Below the pieces are notes generated by a model that ran no database searches, was not told the origin of the DNA, and saw only the letters and a list, made by a program, of their open reading frames with translations. The translations under genes and the position numbers were made by a program. Below, one piece after another: positions 16,774 through 25,676 of a stretch of DNA of 64,000 bases. Positions within the stretch are counted from its first letter, which is position 1. Every line of letters starts with the position of its first letter. This stretch comes from Clostridiales bacterium 1_7_47FAA (lineage in GTDB: Bacteria > Bacillota > Clostridia > Lachnospirales > Lachnospiraceae): positions 3,565-67,564 of the forward strand of contig DS990265.1 in assembly GCA_000155435.1 (NCBI GenBank). The letters run 5' to 3'.

Positions 16774-17844
16774 TTATGCCTCCTTTGCCTTTTGCGTATT
16801 GTATTTAACCCTGAGTTTCTGCTGGGTCCTGGCCAGAAATGCATTGGCGCCGATAAACAGGATCATGACTGCCTGTATGATCATTACAATCTCACTTGCC
16901 ACATCCGAAGAGCGGTTCATGATGTCCGCACCCGTCCTTACATATCCAAGGAACAGGGCGGAAAACAGGATGTACTGTGGCTTATACCTGGCAAGGGTGG
17001 CCACCATGATTCCGTCCCATCCCAGGTTGGTCAGGGAAAACCAGGCAAACCTGGGATTGCGCCCGAACATTTCCATGCCCCCGCCAAATCCGCTGAGCGC
17101 TCCCCCGATGAACTGGGCCAGCACGCACATGGCGAATACATTGATTCCAATGTACCTGGCATAGTTGGGGTTGGCCCCAATAAGACGGATGCTGCAGCCC
17201 CACTTGGTCTTGTACAGGAAGAACCAGGTCAGCACAATGGCGATGAGCGCGACAATCAGGTTGGCATTGACCTTTGTCCCGTCAATCAGGGTGGGGAGGA
17301 AGCTGTCCTTGGGCAATGGATAGGACCCTGAGGAGGTGGAGGTGATATCCATGAGATAATTGCTGAATATGTAATTTCCGATATAAAAGATTACATAGTT
17401 AAAAAGCAGGGAAACCACAAAGGCATCCGTACCGTACTTCAGGTTCACGATCATGGGCAGCAACGCCATCAGCCCGCAGACAACCAGCACAACCAGCATG
17501 GAAACCAAGGTAAGGCTGTGTCCATGTACCACGGTAAGCTTCAGGGATACGGCTGCCGCCGTAAGGCCGCCGAAGTAATAGCATCCTTCGCCGGACAGGG
17601 TGCGCTTTCCCGTGGCCCAAAGCACGCATACCCCCAGGCCCACATAGATTAACGGCACGGTGTTCTCTATCAGGTTCCCCATCCTTCTTGTGGAAGTAAA
17701 TGGCCCCAGCAAAAAGGCGTGGAGCGCCTTCATCGGCTCGTCACTGACAATCAGGATGATCACGAACGCGGTCAGCATTGCAATGAGGATTGCAAGCAGG
17801 ACCTTTACAAAGGAAAATGTCTGGTTCAGTTTGTTATTGTTCAT
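16774..17844 (-). CDS. Nucleoside ABC transporter permease, first subunit (NupP-like)
   Basis: The 356-aa BPD_transp_2 permease has about nine membrane segments and the coupling loop IRLIGANPNYARYIGINVFAM. Length and sequence pattern fit the YufP/NupP subfamily that pairs with a BMP lipoprotein. Its start overlaps the ATPase gene by 11 bases. Confidence 0.93.
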   Translation of the reverse strand: MNNNKLNQTFSFVKVLLAILIAMLTAFVIILIVSDEPMKALHAFLLGPFTSTRRMGNLIENTVPLIYVGLGVCVLWATGKRTLSGEGCYYFGGLTAAAVSLKLTVVHGHSLTLVSMLVVLVVCGLMALLPMIVNLKYGTDAFVVSLLFNYVIFYIGNYIFSNYLMDITSTSSGSYPLPKDSFLPTLIDGTKVNANLIVALIAIVLTWFFLYKTKWGCSIRLIGANPNYARYIGINVFAMCVLAQFIGGALSGFGGGMEMFGRNPRFAWFSLTNLGWDGIMVATLARYKPQYILFSALFLGYVRTGADIMNRSSDVASEIVMIIQAVMILFIGANAFLARTQQKLRVKYNTQKAKEA

Positions 17845-19393
17845 AAAATGCCTCCTTTATTTCCTCCGGAGTCTGCTTTTTTATCCCCAGCATGTATTCT
17901 CCCAGGGTTTCCTCAGTAATTCCCTGTAAGCTTTTAAAATACGCTGCAATCTCGCCTTCATACATCACAATCAGGGAATCGCTGAGTTCCATGATTTCTG
18001 CCAGGTCCGCGGAGCTTATGAGGATGGCCGCATCCCTGTCCCTTAGCTCGAATATCTTTTCATGTATGAATTTGGTGGCGCCTATGTCAATGCCCCTGGA
18101 AGGCTGGTCAATGACAATCAGGTCCCTGGGCATGGAAAGTTCCCTTGCAACCACCACCTTCTGGATGTTGCCGCCGGACAGCATGTCCACGGTCTGCTTC
18201 TCGCTGTCACATTTCACGGTAAATTCCTGAATCAGCTCCCTGGATTTCTGGGCCAGCTTCTTATCTTTAACAATGCCTGCTTTGGAGATTTCCGGGTCCG
18301 AGAGACGGTTGGCCAGGAGGTTTTCCTTGATTGTGGCTTCGCTGGCAACGCCGAAGAGCAGTCTGTCCTGGGGTATATATGCGGTCTTGGCAATATCCCG
18401 GATTTTCCGGATGGACATCCTGGATACATCATTGTGTTTTATCCGGATCTTCCCTCTCTGGATAGGCTGCAGGCCTGTGATACATTCCAGCAGTTCCCTC
18501 TGCCCGTTTCCCTCCACCCCTGCTATGCCAAGGATTTCCCCGCTTCTTACGGTGAAGCTCACATCATTCACCTTAAGCCTGCCTTCTCCATAGCCATGGT
18601 ACAGGTGTTCCACACTTAACACCACGTCCCGGGGCCGGGCCTGCTTCTTTTCCAGGTTCATCTTGATTTCACGGCCCACCATCAGCCGCGAGATATCGGA
18701 TTCCGTGATATCCTTTACATTATATACCCCCATGGACCGCCCGTTCTTCATGATGGTAATCCTGTCGCATATCTGTTTGACCTCACGGATTTTATGGGAA
18801 ATGAATATGACCGTGTGCCCATGCTCCTTTAACAGGATAAGCTGCCGGAACAGTTCCTCTGTTTCCTGGGGCGTCAAAACGGCCGTTGGTTCGTCCAGTA
18901 TGAGTATGCGGGCGCCGCGGTACAGGGCCTTCAGGATTTCCACCCTCTGCTTCATTCCAACAGGCAGGTCCTCCACCCGTGTATCCGGGTCAATGGGAAG
19001 CTGGTACATCTGGGAGATCCGCCTGGTTTCTTCCACTGCCTTTGCCCGGTTGATGAAAATACCTTTTTTCGGTTCTTCCCTCAGCATCATATTCTCGGAC
19101 ACGGTAAGGGAAGGCACCAGCATGAATTCCTGATGCACCATACCGATTTTCAGTTTAATCGCTTCCGCAGGGCTGTTGATACGGATTGGTTTCCCTTCAA
19201 ACAGCACCTCACCCTTATCTATTTTTTCTAATCCGAACAGCATTTTCATGAGTGTGGATTTGCCCGCTCCGTTTTCCCCCATAACGGCATGGATCTCACC
19301 GTAATCCACACTGAAATCCACATCCTTGTTGGCAACCACCCCATTGGGATAAATCTTAGTGATTCCTTTCATTTCGATTGCAGGCGTCTGCAT
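17834..19393 (-). CDS. Nucleoside ABC transporter ATP-binding protein (NupO-like)
   Basis: The 519-aa protein has two ABC domains in tandem, as in sugar and nucleoside importers of this class. The first has Walker A GENGAGKST near residue 40, signature DLPVGMKQRVEI and Walker B ILILDEPTAVL. The second has the degenerate P-loop GVEGNGQRE, signature MLSGGNIQKVVV and LIVIDQPSRGID. It energises the two permeases encoded next. The intergenic gap to the lipoprotein gene is 87 bases. Confidence 0.95.
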   Translation of the reverse strand: MQTPAIEMKGITKIYPNGVVANKDVDFSVDYGEIHAVMGENGAGKSTLMKMLFGLEKIDKGEVLFEGKPIRINSPAEAIKLKIGMVHQEFMLVPSLTVSENMMLREEPKKGIFINRAKAVEETRRISQMYQLPIDPDTRVEDLPVGMKQRVEILKALYRGARILILDEPTAVLTPQETEELFRQLILLKEHGHTVIFISHKIREVKQICDRITIMKNGRSMGVYNVKDITESDISRLMVGREIKMNLEKKQARPRDVVLSVEHLYHGYGEGRLKVNDVSFTVRSGEILGIAGVEGNGQRELLECITGLQPIQRGKIRIKHNDVSRMSIRKIRDIAKTAYIPQDRLLFGVASEATIKENLLANRLSDPEISKAGIVKDKKLAQKSRELIQEFTVKCDSEKQTVDMLSGGNIQKVVVARELSMPRDLIVIDQPSRGIDIGATKFIHEKIFELRDRDAAILISSADLAEIMELSDSLIVMYEGEIAAYFKSLQGITEETLGEYMLGIKKQTPEEIKEAFYEQ

Positions 19394-19480
19394 ACCATGT
19401 CCACCTCTCTGATTTTTCAGGTAAAAATGGGAAGGCAGGCTTTTTTCAAAACTTGCCCTCCCATGTCAGCATGTGCATTG

Positions 19481-20650
19481 TTATTGCGCGGAGCTGATGA
19501 TCCCATCAATCTCTTCTGCGTCCATACCGATGGCAGTTGGTACCGTCACTTCCCCGCTTCCAATCTTACCCTCATACTCTGTCACAACCGCCTTCACCTC
19601 ATCCGGCAGCTGTGCCTCATAATATTCGTTCTTAACCACGCCTGCTCCGTCTTCCTTCACACCCACTGTCTCCTGGGTCCCAAACGGAAGCTCTCCCTTT
19701 GTGTATCTTTCATAGGCAGTGCTTACGGCGTTGTCCACCTTTTTCATGACGGATGCAAGGATTACCTTTTCCAGGCTTTCGTCACTGTTGGCGTATTTGG
19801 CAGCCACATCCTGGTCATTACCGATGGCTGATACGGATTTATCCCTGGCAGCTTCATATACGCCCACTGCCGCATTGCCGCAGGCCGGGAAAAGTACGTC
19901 TGCCCCATCCGTGATCTGGGCCAGGGCCAGTTCCTTTGCAAGGGTTGCGTCATTAAAATCATTGGTGAAGGCAACCGCTACCTTTATATCGGGGTTGACT
20001 GCCTGGGCGCCGGATATGAAGCCTACCATGAAGTCATAGATGACAGGTATTTTCGTTGCACCCACAAAGCCCACATAATCTGACTTTGTCATGCTTGCCG
20101 CAATGACCCCTGCCATATAGGCAGCTTCATTCTGGTGGAAGTCCATGGCATATACATTGGGCATGTCCACTGAATCAAAATCCAGGTTCACATCGTAACA
20201 GATGAACGGGATTTCCGGATACATGGGCGCAACGGTCTGGATGGTATCCTTCATCAGGGAACCGCCGGTGATGATAAGGTCATAATCCTCTTCACAGAGG
20301 TCGCTCATGGCCGCCTCCCATTTGGCGGAATCCGTCACTGCGGTGCCCAGCTCTATGATATCCAGCTCGGCCCCGATATTATCTGCAATTGCTTCCGACG
20401 CCCGGCATGCCAGGTCGTGGGTTCCCCCGTCCCCACGGACATTGGGCAGGACGGTAACAATCTTCTTTACCTCTTTTGCCATTTCTTCTGATGGTGCTTC
20501 TGATGCATCCGCACTGCCTCCGGCGTTATCTGCTGCCGCAGCCGTTGTATCCGCCGCCTTTTTCTCCTCTGCCGGCTTGGCGCCCCCGCACCCTGCCATG
20601 GACAGTACAAGCGTCACCGCCGTAAACATTGCAACCAACCTTCTCTTCAT
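19481..20650 (-). CDS. BMP family nucleoside-binding lipoprotein
   Basis: This 389-aa protein is the substrate-binding component. The ATG at 20650 follows GGGAGG by seven bases and gives a lipoprotein signal peptide ending in LSMAGC (Cys21). A Ser/Ala/Thr/Glu-rich linker leads to a periplasmic-binding domain of the BMP/PnrA family (VGFVGATKIPVIYDFMVGFISGAQ; ADVLFPACGNAAVGVYEAA). Known BMP proteins bind purine or pyrimidine nucleosides. It is the first gene of the six-gene transporter operon. A candidate promoter lies at 20710-20738. Confidence 0.93.
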   Translation of the reverse strand: MKRRLVAMFTAVTLVLSMAGCGGAKPAEEKKAADTTAAAADNAGGSADASEAPSEEMAKEVKKIVTVLPNVRGDGGTHDLACRASEAIADNIGAELDIIELGTAVTDSAKWEAAMSDLCEEDYDLIITGGSLMKDTIQTVAPMYPEIPFICYDVNLDFDSVDMPNVYAMDFHQNEAAYMAGVIAASMTKSDYVGFVGATKIPVIYDFMVGFISGAQAVNPDIKVAVAFTNDFNDATLAKELALAQITDGADVLFPACGNAAVGVYEAARDKSVSAIGNDQDVAAKYANSDESLEKVILASVMKKVDNAVSTAYERYTKGELPFGTQETVGVKEDGAGVVKNEYYEAQLPDEVKAVVTEYEGKIGSGEVTVPTAIGMDAEEIDGIISSAQ

Positions 20651-20709
20651 TGTGCTACCTCCCTGAATCATTTTTAAAAAATACGTTTATACTGCTATGT
20701 TGTATAATC

Positions 20710-20738
20710 AGTATAGCATTGTATATTGATATCGTAAA
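20710..20738 (-). promoter_or_regulatory. Candidate promoter of the nucleoside transporter operon
   Basis: Minus-strand TTTACG (20733-20738) and TATACT (20710-20715) are 17 bases apart. An inverted repeat TATACTG...CAGTATA (20691-20715 region) overlaps the -10 box and the start region and could be an operator. Confidence 0.45.
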
Positions 20739-20852
20739 ATATATATTCTTTATTAGCTTAATAAGTATTTACTTATTATAGTCATATTCTTTTGTTACTT
20801 TTTACCAATATATCCGTATATGGTCACTTTATGGTATTCCAACAAAACAAAA

Positions 20853-20889
20853 GAACCGCTTCACGGCTGATTGTGCCGTCAAACGGTTC
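20853..20889 (-). terminator. Rho-independent terminator after the lipoprotein gene
   Basis: GAACCG...CACGGC and GCCGTCAAACGGTTC pair into an interrupted stem. On the minus strand it is followed by TTTTGTTTTG and lies just past the stop of the lipoprotein gene at 20917. Confidence 0.8.
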
Positions 20890-20916
20890 CTTCTATATTA
20901 GAATGTTCTGTTATAT

Positions 20917-21489
20917 TTATTCAACCATATCGTAATCCGTACGGTATGTCAGATAATCACTGTCGCCCTGCTGAATGTCATTGCCCGCATAATTAGCTCC
21001 ATTGACTTTCAGTTTAAGCTTACCTAACTCGAAGTTCTCGGTAAAGGTATTGCCAATCTCCGTCAGGAACATCTCGTCGGAAGCCCCCTCAGCGCTTTCC
21101 GCCTGGTTAAGGTCCAGTGTTCCAACGGAATCATCTTCCTTGCCCTCAATATCAAAGCTTAGGACCTTGGTACCATCTGTCAGCACGCCGTATTCAATCA
21201 GTTTATCTACCAGAAGCTGGGCATCCAGACCTTCGGTGTCCAGGGAATCCATATCCTGCACCAGACTGTCAGAATCACCGCCATGATAGATGGAAACAAC
21301 CGCCACCGGCATCACATTGGGATCCGGAACCTTATCAGCCGCCCCGCCTGTGCTCTGGGGAATCATATTCTCAGCTGACTTTGCCGTTGCTGCCGTGGTT
21401 TCTTTTTTCTGTTTCTCAGTAGTAGGCGTACATGCCGCCAGTGATACGGCCACCATGACTGCCATTGCGCCTATTAACCATCTTTTCAT
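20917..21489 (-). CDS. Small lipoprotein, possibly GerMN-like
   Basis: The 190-aa protein has a clear lipoprotein signal (MKRWLIGAMAVMVAVSLAAC, Cys20), a Thr/Lys/Ala-rich linker, then a single compact domain. Segments such as LVDKLIEYGVLTDGTKVLSFDIEG, LDLNQ and IGNTFTENFELGKLKLKVNG resemble the GerMN domain of spore and cell-envelope proteins, but the match is by eye only. It is 17 bases downstream of a MarR-type regulator and may share its transcript. Confidence 0.75.
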   Translation of the reverse strand: MKRWLIGAMAVMVAVSLAACTPTTEKQKKETTAATAKSAENMIPQSTGGAADKVPDPNVMPVAVVSIYHGGDSDSLVQDMDSLDTEGLDAQLLVDKLIEYGVLTDGTKVLSFDIEGKEDDSVGTLDLNQAESAEGASDEMFLTEIGNTFTENFELGKLKLKVNGANYAGNDIQQGDSDYLTYRTDYDMVE

Positions 21490-21506
21490 AATTGTATATG
21501 CCTCCT

Positions 21507-21950
21507 TTAGTCCTCTTCAAAGCTTCTGAACCAGGAGTTTAGTTTTGTCAGCGCCTTTACAAGGGCTTCCAGTTCTTCTTCCGTCAGTTCTTTCACAACA
21601 CTCTCTATCATCTGTTCATGGAACTTCTTATGATGATGATAAGCCTTAACTCCTTTTTCTGACAGGGAGATATAAACAACCCTTCGGTCCTCACTGCTGC
21701 GCTGCCGGTCTACATAGCCCTTTTTCACAAGGCTGTTCATGGAAATGGTCAAGGTTCCCACTGTAACGGATAATGCCCTGGCAATGGTTGACATGTTCTT
21801 AGGCTCATCTATGCCAATGGCCTCTATCACATGCATATCGTTATTGGTAAGGTCCCCAAATTCCGAGGTGATGATTGCCTTCTGCTCTATATCATTGACA
21901 TCGCGGAACAGGCTCACCAAAACTTCATTCAGCGTCTCGTAAGTTCCCAC
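21507..21950 (-). CDS. FabT-like MarR family regulator
   Basis: The MarR-type winged-helix protein resembles streptococcal FabT, the repressor of fatty acid synthesis: NNDMHVIEAIG, VTVGTLTISMNSLVKKGYVDR, SSEDRRVVYISLSEKG and HHKKFHEQMIESVV all have FabT counterparts. I place the start at the GTG at 21950 (147 aa), which fits the FabT N-terminus and follows GGGAG closely; a GTG at 21965 would add five residues but has no good ribosome site. It lies 34 kb from the fab operon in this window, so regulation of that operon is inference from family likeness. Confidence 0.82.
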   Translation of the reverse strand: MGTYETLNEVLVSLFRDVNDIEQKAIITSEFGDLTNNDMHVIEAIGIDEPKNMSTIARALSVTVGTLTISMNSLVKKGYVDRQRSSEDRRVVYISLSEKGVKAYHHHKKFHEQMIESVVKELTEEELEALVKALTKLNSWFRSFEED

Positions 21951-21990
21951 GGTTCTCCCTTTCACTTTCTACTTCAAAAGCTTCTTACTG

Positions 21991-22019
21991 ATTGTACAGT
22001 ATTTTACTTGTTAACACAA
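21991..22019 (-). promoter_or_regulatory. Promoter of the FabT-like regulator
   Basis: On the minus strand TTGTGT (22014-22019) and TACAAT (21991-21996) are separated by 17 bases, about 40 bases upstream of the GTG start. Confidence 0.6.
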
Positions 22020-22088
22020 GCCCCTAAATCCTTATAAAATTCTTAAAAGCCTGTGACTTTTTTGTGTTTTTTACAGTTTTACCCAAAA

Positions 22089-23438
22089 TCAGGAATGAAA
22101 TACAAGCCTGGCAAATACTTCGCCCCGTTCCTCAAAGTTTTTAAAGATACCATAGCTTGCAGCTGCCGGAGAAAGCACGCAGCTGTGTCCCGGCCTTGTA
22201 ATCTGCATGGCCCGCCTCACACCGTCCTCCAGATGTTCGGCCAGGATCAGCCTGGGCCTGTCTTTAAATTCAGGATAAAACTTATATATCTCCTGGTAAA
22301 TCCGCTTGCCCGTGGCCTCCATGAGGATGATATGGCTTACCTGGCATTCTGACAGATACTCAATCAGCTCCCTGTAATCAATCCCCCGGTCCATGCCCCC
22401 GATCAGCACGGTATCCGTGTCCTTCAGCGTCTTAAGGGCCTGTATGGTGGTGTCGCAGATGGTTGATATGGAATCATCATAGTATCTGACCCCATCCCGT
22501 TCTCCCAGATACTGAAGCCGGTGGGGCAGCGGCTCATAGGTCTTAAGTCCTGCCGTGAACGCCCCATCATCCATGCCAAGGATGGCGCACACCCCATAGA
22601 CCACCCCGATATCAAAGTAATTGTGCTGTCCCAGCAGCCGGATTTCATCCACCGGGATCCGGTATGCCCTGCCGCGGAAGCGGATCCATGTGCCGTCCGG
22701 TTCCTCTGCCACGCTCAGATCCGTGCCCGGCTCATTTACCCCGGCCTTTATAAGCATGGATGGGCAGGTCCCGGATTCAGGCAGGCACTGTACGTTGCAT
22801 ATCAGTATGTCGTCCGTCTTCTGGTTCTTGAAGATATTCTGTTTGGCCGCCACATATTTTTCCATGGTTCCGTAATGGTCCAGATGTTCCTCATGTATAT
22901 TGACCAGGATTCCGATATGGGGGGATACTGTCATGTATTCCAGTTGGTGGCAGGACAGCTCAAACACGATTTTGGTGTCCGGCCTTACCTCCTCCATGTG
23001 GTCCAGGGCCGGTATGCCGATATTGCCCAGGATCATGGTGTCCATGCCCGCGTTCTTCAGGATATGGTATAAAAGGGACGTAACCGTACTTTTTCCCTTT
23101 GTGCCCGTGATACCGATGATCTGGTCGCGGAAACACTGGAAAAATACTTCTGTCTGTGACAGGATCTGGCACCTGTACTCTTCTATGGGTTTTTCCAGCA
23201 CGATTCCCGGACTTTTAAAGACCACATCATAGTCATCCATGCAGCTTTGATAGCCCGGCCCTGTTATCCACCGCGCCTCCTCATCCGGCCGCTGCGCCGG
23301 GGAAGCCAGGTCCGCTATATCGAGGCTGGCATATCCGCCTGCCTGCTTTATGACATGATAGGTTGACTGGCCTTCCCTTCCAAAACCCAGGAGCAGGACC
23401 CGCTTTCCTTTAATCCAGGGAATTATTTTCTCAATCAC
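22089..23438 (-). CDS. MurD-type UDP-MurNAc-L-alanine:glutamate ligase, probably MurD2-like
   Basis: Mur ligases add amino acids to the peptidoglycan stem; MurD adds glutamate to UDP-MurNAc-L-Ala. The protein has the N-terminal UDP-binding fold (RVLLLGFGREGQST), the ATP loop GTKGKST (residues 112-118), and the central HxEHLDHYG and DDSISTICDTTIQALKTL segments. Near the C-terminus the usual SPACASxDQF glutamate-site motif reads SPAAASYGIF, losing the conserved Asp. The GTG at 23438 is preferred because AAGGAG lies seven bases before it, whereas the ATG at 23444 touches that box. It is 43 bases downstream of a MurL-type epimerase gene, which suggests it may ligate L-glutamate. Confidence 0.85.
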   Translation of the reverse strand: MIEKIIPWIKGKRVLLLGFGREGQSTYHVIKQAGGYASLDIADLASPAQRPDEEARWITGPGYQSCMDDYDVVFKSPGIVLEKPIEEYRCQILSQTEVFFQCFRDQIIGITGTKGKSTVTSLLYHILKNAGMDTMILGNIGIPALDHMEEVRPDTKIVFELSCHQLEYMTVSPHIGILVNIHEEHLDHYGTMEKYVAAKQNIFKNQKTDDILICNVQCLPESGTCPSMLIKAGVNEPGTDLSVAEEPDGTWIRFRGRAYRIPVDEIRLLGQHNYFDIGVVYGVCAILGMDDGAFTAGLKTYEPLPHRLQYLGERDGVRYYDDSISTICDTTIQALKTLKDTDTVLIGGMDRGIDYRELIEYLSECQVSHIILMEATGKRIYQEIYKFYPEFKDRPRLILAEHLEDGVRRAMQITRPGHSCVLSPAAASYGIFKNFEERGEVFARLVFHS

Positions 23439-23481
23439 GTTCATTCTCCTTTTTTAGGGTGTGTCTGAAAATTGCTTTCCG

Positions 23482-24933
23482 TCATCTGTGGGTATCTGTG
23501 TGCACACAGTTCTCCCTGACCACCCTGGCCCAGGCCGGGGGCACCAGGTTCTCACTGTCATAATAGGACGAATACCGGTCCCCGGCAGCCTGGTACTGCT
23601 TATAAAGGCCGGTTCCCTTATAATAGGAAAGAAGGGCTGGAAGCTCTTCCCCTTCCTCTTCCATACGATTAATGGTAAGTACCATTGCCGTGTTGATTTC
23701 AGCCCGGCTGCCAACGCATTCAAAAGGCTTCTCTTCCCGTATGCCGATCAGCTGTTCCAGGGTTTCCTTCATGGTCCAGTCCTGAAGCATATCCCGCCCG
23801 AATATGTCCCGCACTTCCTGTGAGGAAAGGAATGGGGAGAGTATCAGGTATACAAACAGGCACTTGGGGCAGTGTCCGCACCAGCTGTCCGTCCTGCTGC
23901 CCGCATTGCAGCTGCGGAAAATCGGATGATACTGTTTCTGCCTTGCAAAGTATCCAGCTATCTGGAACTCGCTTAATGGGCGCAGAAGGCTAAAATAGCT
24001 GGCGCTTCCTGGAAGGTAACGGTTCTCATATTCATGGAAATCCTTCTCGAATTTAAAGCTCTTGGAATACTGGTGGTTGACCGTGCTCCCCTGGACCGTG
24101 CTCTCATTGGCGCTGGATTCATTGGAAAGGGCCACCCAGGATAATCCATGCATCCTGGCTGCGATGATGCTGGAAAATGCCACCAGGGCCGAGAACGGTG
24201 TGTGCCCGTTCAGGTATCCCTGCCTGTTCAGTTCCAGCATGTTGGGGTCCAGGGTCCGCCTGGCATTTATGACCTGGCTTTCCTTCAGTCCGGCGGCTTC
24301 TGTGGTATGGATGGTCGCGCCTCTGGGGTTGATGATGTAGGCATGGATTGTCTCCCCCGCGCTGCGCAGCAGCTCCAGGGTGACTGCGGAATCCTTGCCA
24401 CCGCCAATGGGGACCAGGACTCCTTTTTCCTGGGGGGCCGGGGAATCAGGAGTTTGCAAGGGCTGGGAGGGAGGCATCTTCTGCGACCCCTGCATCTCCC
24501 GCGGATCATACCCGGATGACTGTCCCTGAACATTGCATACAATATCCATAAAATCATCCTGCCTGGCTTCCCAAATCTGATTCACATAAAAGAACTCGCC
24601 CAGACCGTTATAATACAGGTCCTTCCACCATTCCATCTGCTCCTGGCCAAGGAAGCCCGCCTCCACGATTACCCGGGGAGGACATGCAATCTTCCAGTAG
24701 CTGACCAGTTCCACCATGCCCAGGGAAAATACCATGTCCTGCATCAGCCGGTCCTCAGCCCACAGGCGTGTATCGCCTGCCGCCTTCGGGAACCGCCAGA
24801 CAGGGGCAAAGGAAGATAGCCCGGGAATCTCAAACCTGTATGTGATCCTGCACTCACGGCCGTCTTCTTCCATCTCATAGCTTTTATATATGAACTGAGG
24901 ATACTGCCTTCGCAGGGTCTGATATTGTTCCAT
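23482..24933 (-). CDS. MurL-type UDP-MurNAc-L-Ala-L-Glu epimerase
   Basis: The 483-aa protein has an ATP pyrophosphatase-like loop IGGGKDS (residues 176-182), a SNESSANEST segment near 270 and a cysteine cluster WCGHCPKC (351-358). This combination fits MurL, the enzyme characterised in Xanthomonas that epimerises the terminal L-Glu of UDP-MurNAc-L-Ala-L-Glu to D-Glu using ATP. Its immediate partner downstream is a MurD homologue, the same pairing (MurD2-MurL) that defines that alternative route to D-glutamate in peptidoglycan. The family assignment is from memory of motifs and needs a profile search; the neighbour strongly supports it. Confidence 0.75.
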   Translation of the reverse strand: MEQYQTLRRQYPQFIYKSYEMEEDGRECRITYRFEIPGLSSFAPVWRFPKAAGDTRLWAEDRLMQDMVFSLGMVELVSYWKIACPPRVIVEAGFLGQEQMEWWKDLYYNGLGEFFYVNQIWEARQDDFMDIVCNVQGQSSGYDPREMQGSQKMPPSQPLQTPDSPAPQEKGVLVPIGGGKDSAVTLELLRSAGETIHAYIINPRGATIHTTEAAGLKESQVINARRTLDPNMLELNRQGYLNGHTPFSALVAFSSIIAARMHGLSWVALSNESSANESTVQGSTVNHQYSKSFKFEKDFHEYENRYLPGSASYFSLLRPLSEFQIAGYFARQKQYHPIFRSCNAGSRTDSWCGHCPKCLFVYLILSPFLSSQEVRDIFGRDMLQDWTMKETLEQLIGIREEKPFECVGSRAEINTAMVLTINRMEEEGEELPALLSYYKGTGLYKQYQAAGDRYSSYYDSENLVPPAWARVVRENCVHTDTHR

Positions 24934-25029
24934 AATATGTCCCTTTCTTTACAACACAAACCCGCTGTACACTTTGCCCATCTGCGATACAGGGCGCATA
25001 TACAACGGATTCCCTTTTTATCTATGGCT

Positions 25030-25058
25030 ATTATAGTCAATAACCCTTGATTTTGCAA
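25030..25058 (-). promoter_or_regulatory. Promoter of the MurL-MurD operon
   Basis: Minus-strand TTGCAA (25053-25058) and TATAAT (25030-25035) with a 17-base spacer lie 97 bases upstream of the epimerase ATG. Confidence 0.65.
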
Positions 25059-25080
25059 TGTTTTTTTGTCTGTCAGGGCC

Positions 25081-25608
25081 TTACCTCAGGGCGCCTGCCA
25101 GGATTACGCTGGCAGCCACTCCCACGGCTGTTGCGAACAGTCCGCCTGCCAGGGTATATCTGCCTTTTCTTATTCCCACGGAACTGAAGTAGATACTCAT
25201 ACAGTAAAGCACGGTCTCGGTACTGCTCATGAGCACGGAGGCAATGAGTCCTATGCTGGAATCGGTTCCGTATTCCTTGAAAATGTCCAGCACCAGCCCG
25301 GTTGCCGCTGAATTGGAAACCAGCCGTACCAGCACCACGGGCACAATCTGAGGCGGCAGATGGATCAGGGCAGCCGGAGCCTTGAGCATTTCCCCAAAAA
25401 ATTCCAGGAAGCCTGACGCCCTGAGCACCCCCACGGAAACCATCAGCCCCACCAGGGTGGGAAGGATTCCCGCCACTGTCTTCATGCCATCCTTGGCCCC
25501 GTCTATAAAATCATCCAGCACAGGACGCCCTGACAGAAGCCCGAAGCCCACAATATAAAAAATCATCAGAGGAACCATGGCCTCTGACAGAAAAAGTATG
25601 AACCGCAT
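25081..25608 (-). CDS. spmB: Spore maturation protein B
   Basis: The 175-aa membrane protein has the nucleoside-recognition (Gate) fold of SpmB: GAKDGMKTVAGILPTLVGLMVSVGVLRASG, VRLVSNSAATGLVLDIFKEYGTDSSIG and MSSTETVLYCMSIYFSSVGI. SpmB acts with SpmA in dehydrating the spore core. In most spore formers spmA and spmB are adjacent; here SpmA is encoded at 48.9 kb. The gene begins about 70 bases after the phosphopantetheinyl transferase stop. Confidence 0.93.
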   Translation of the reverse strand: MRFILFLSEAMVPLMIFYIVGFGLLSGRPVLDDFIDGAKDGMKTVAGILPTLVGLMVSVGVLRASGFLEFFGEMLKAPAALIHLPPQIVPVVLVRLVSNSAATGLVLDIFKEYGTDSSIGLIASVLMSSTETVLYCMSIYFSSVGIRKGRYTLAGGLFATAVGVAASVILAGALR

Positions 25609-25676
25609 ATGGATATCCCCTGGTTAAGCCGCTTTATATATGGTATTCCGGTGAGGATGGTTTCATTCCCCCTGGA

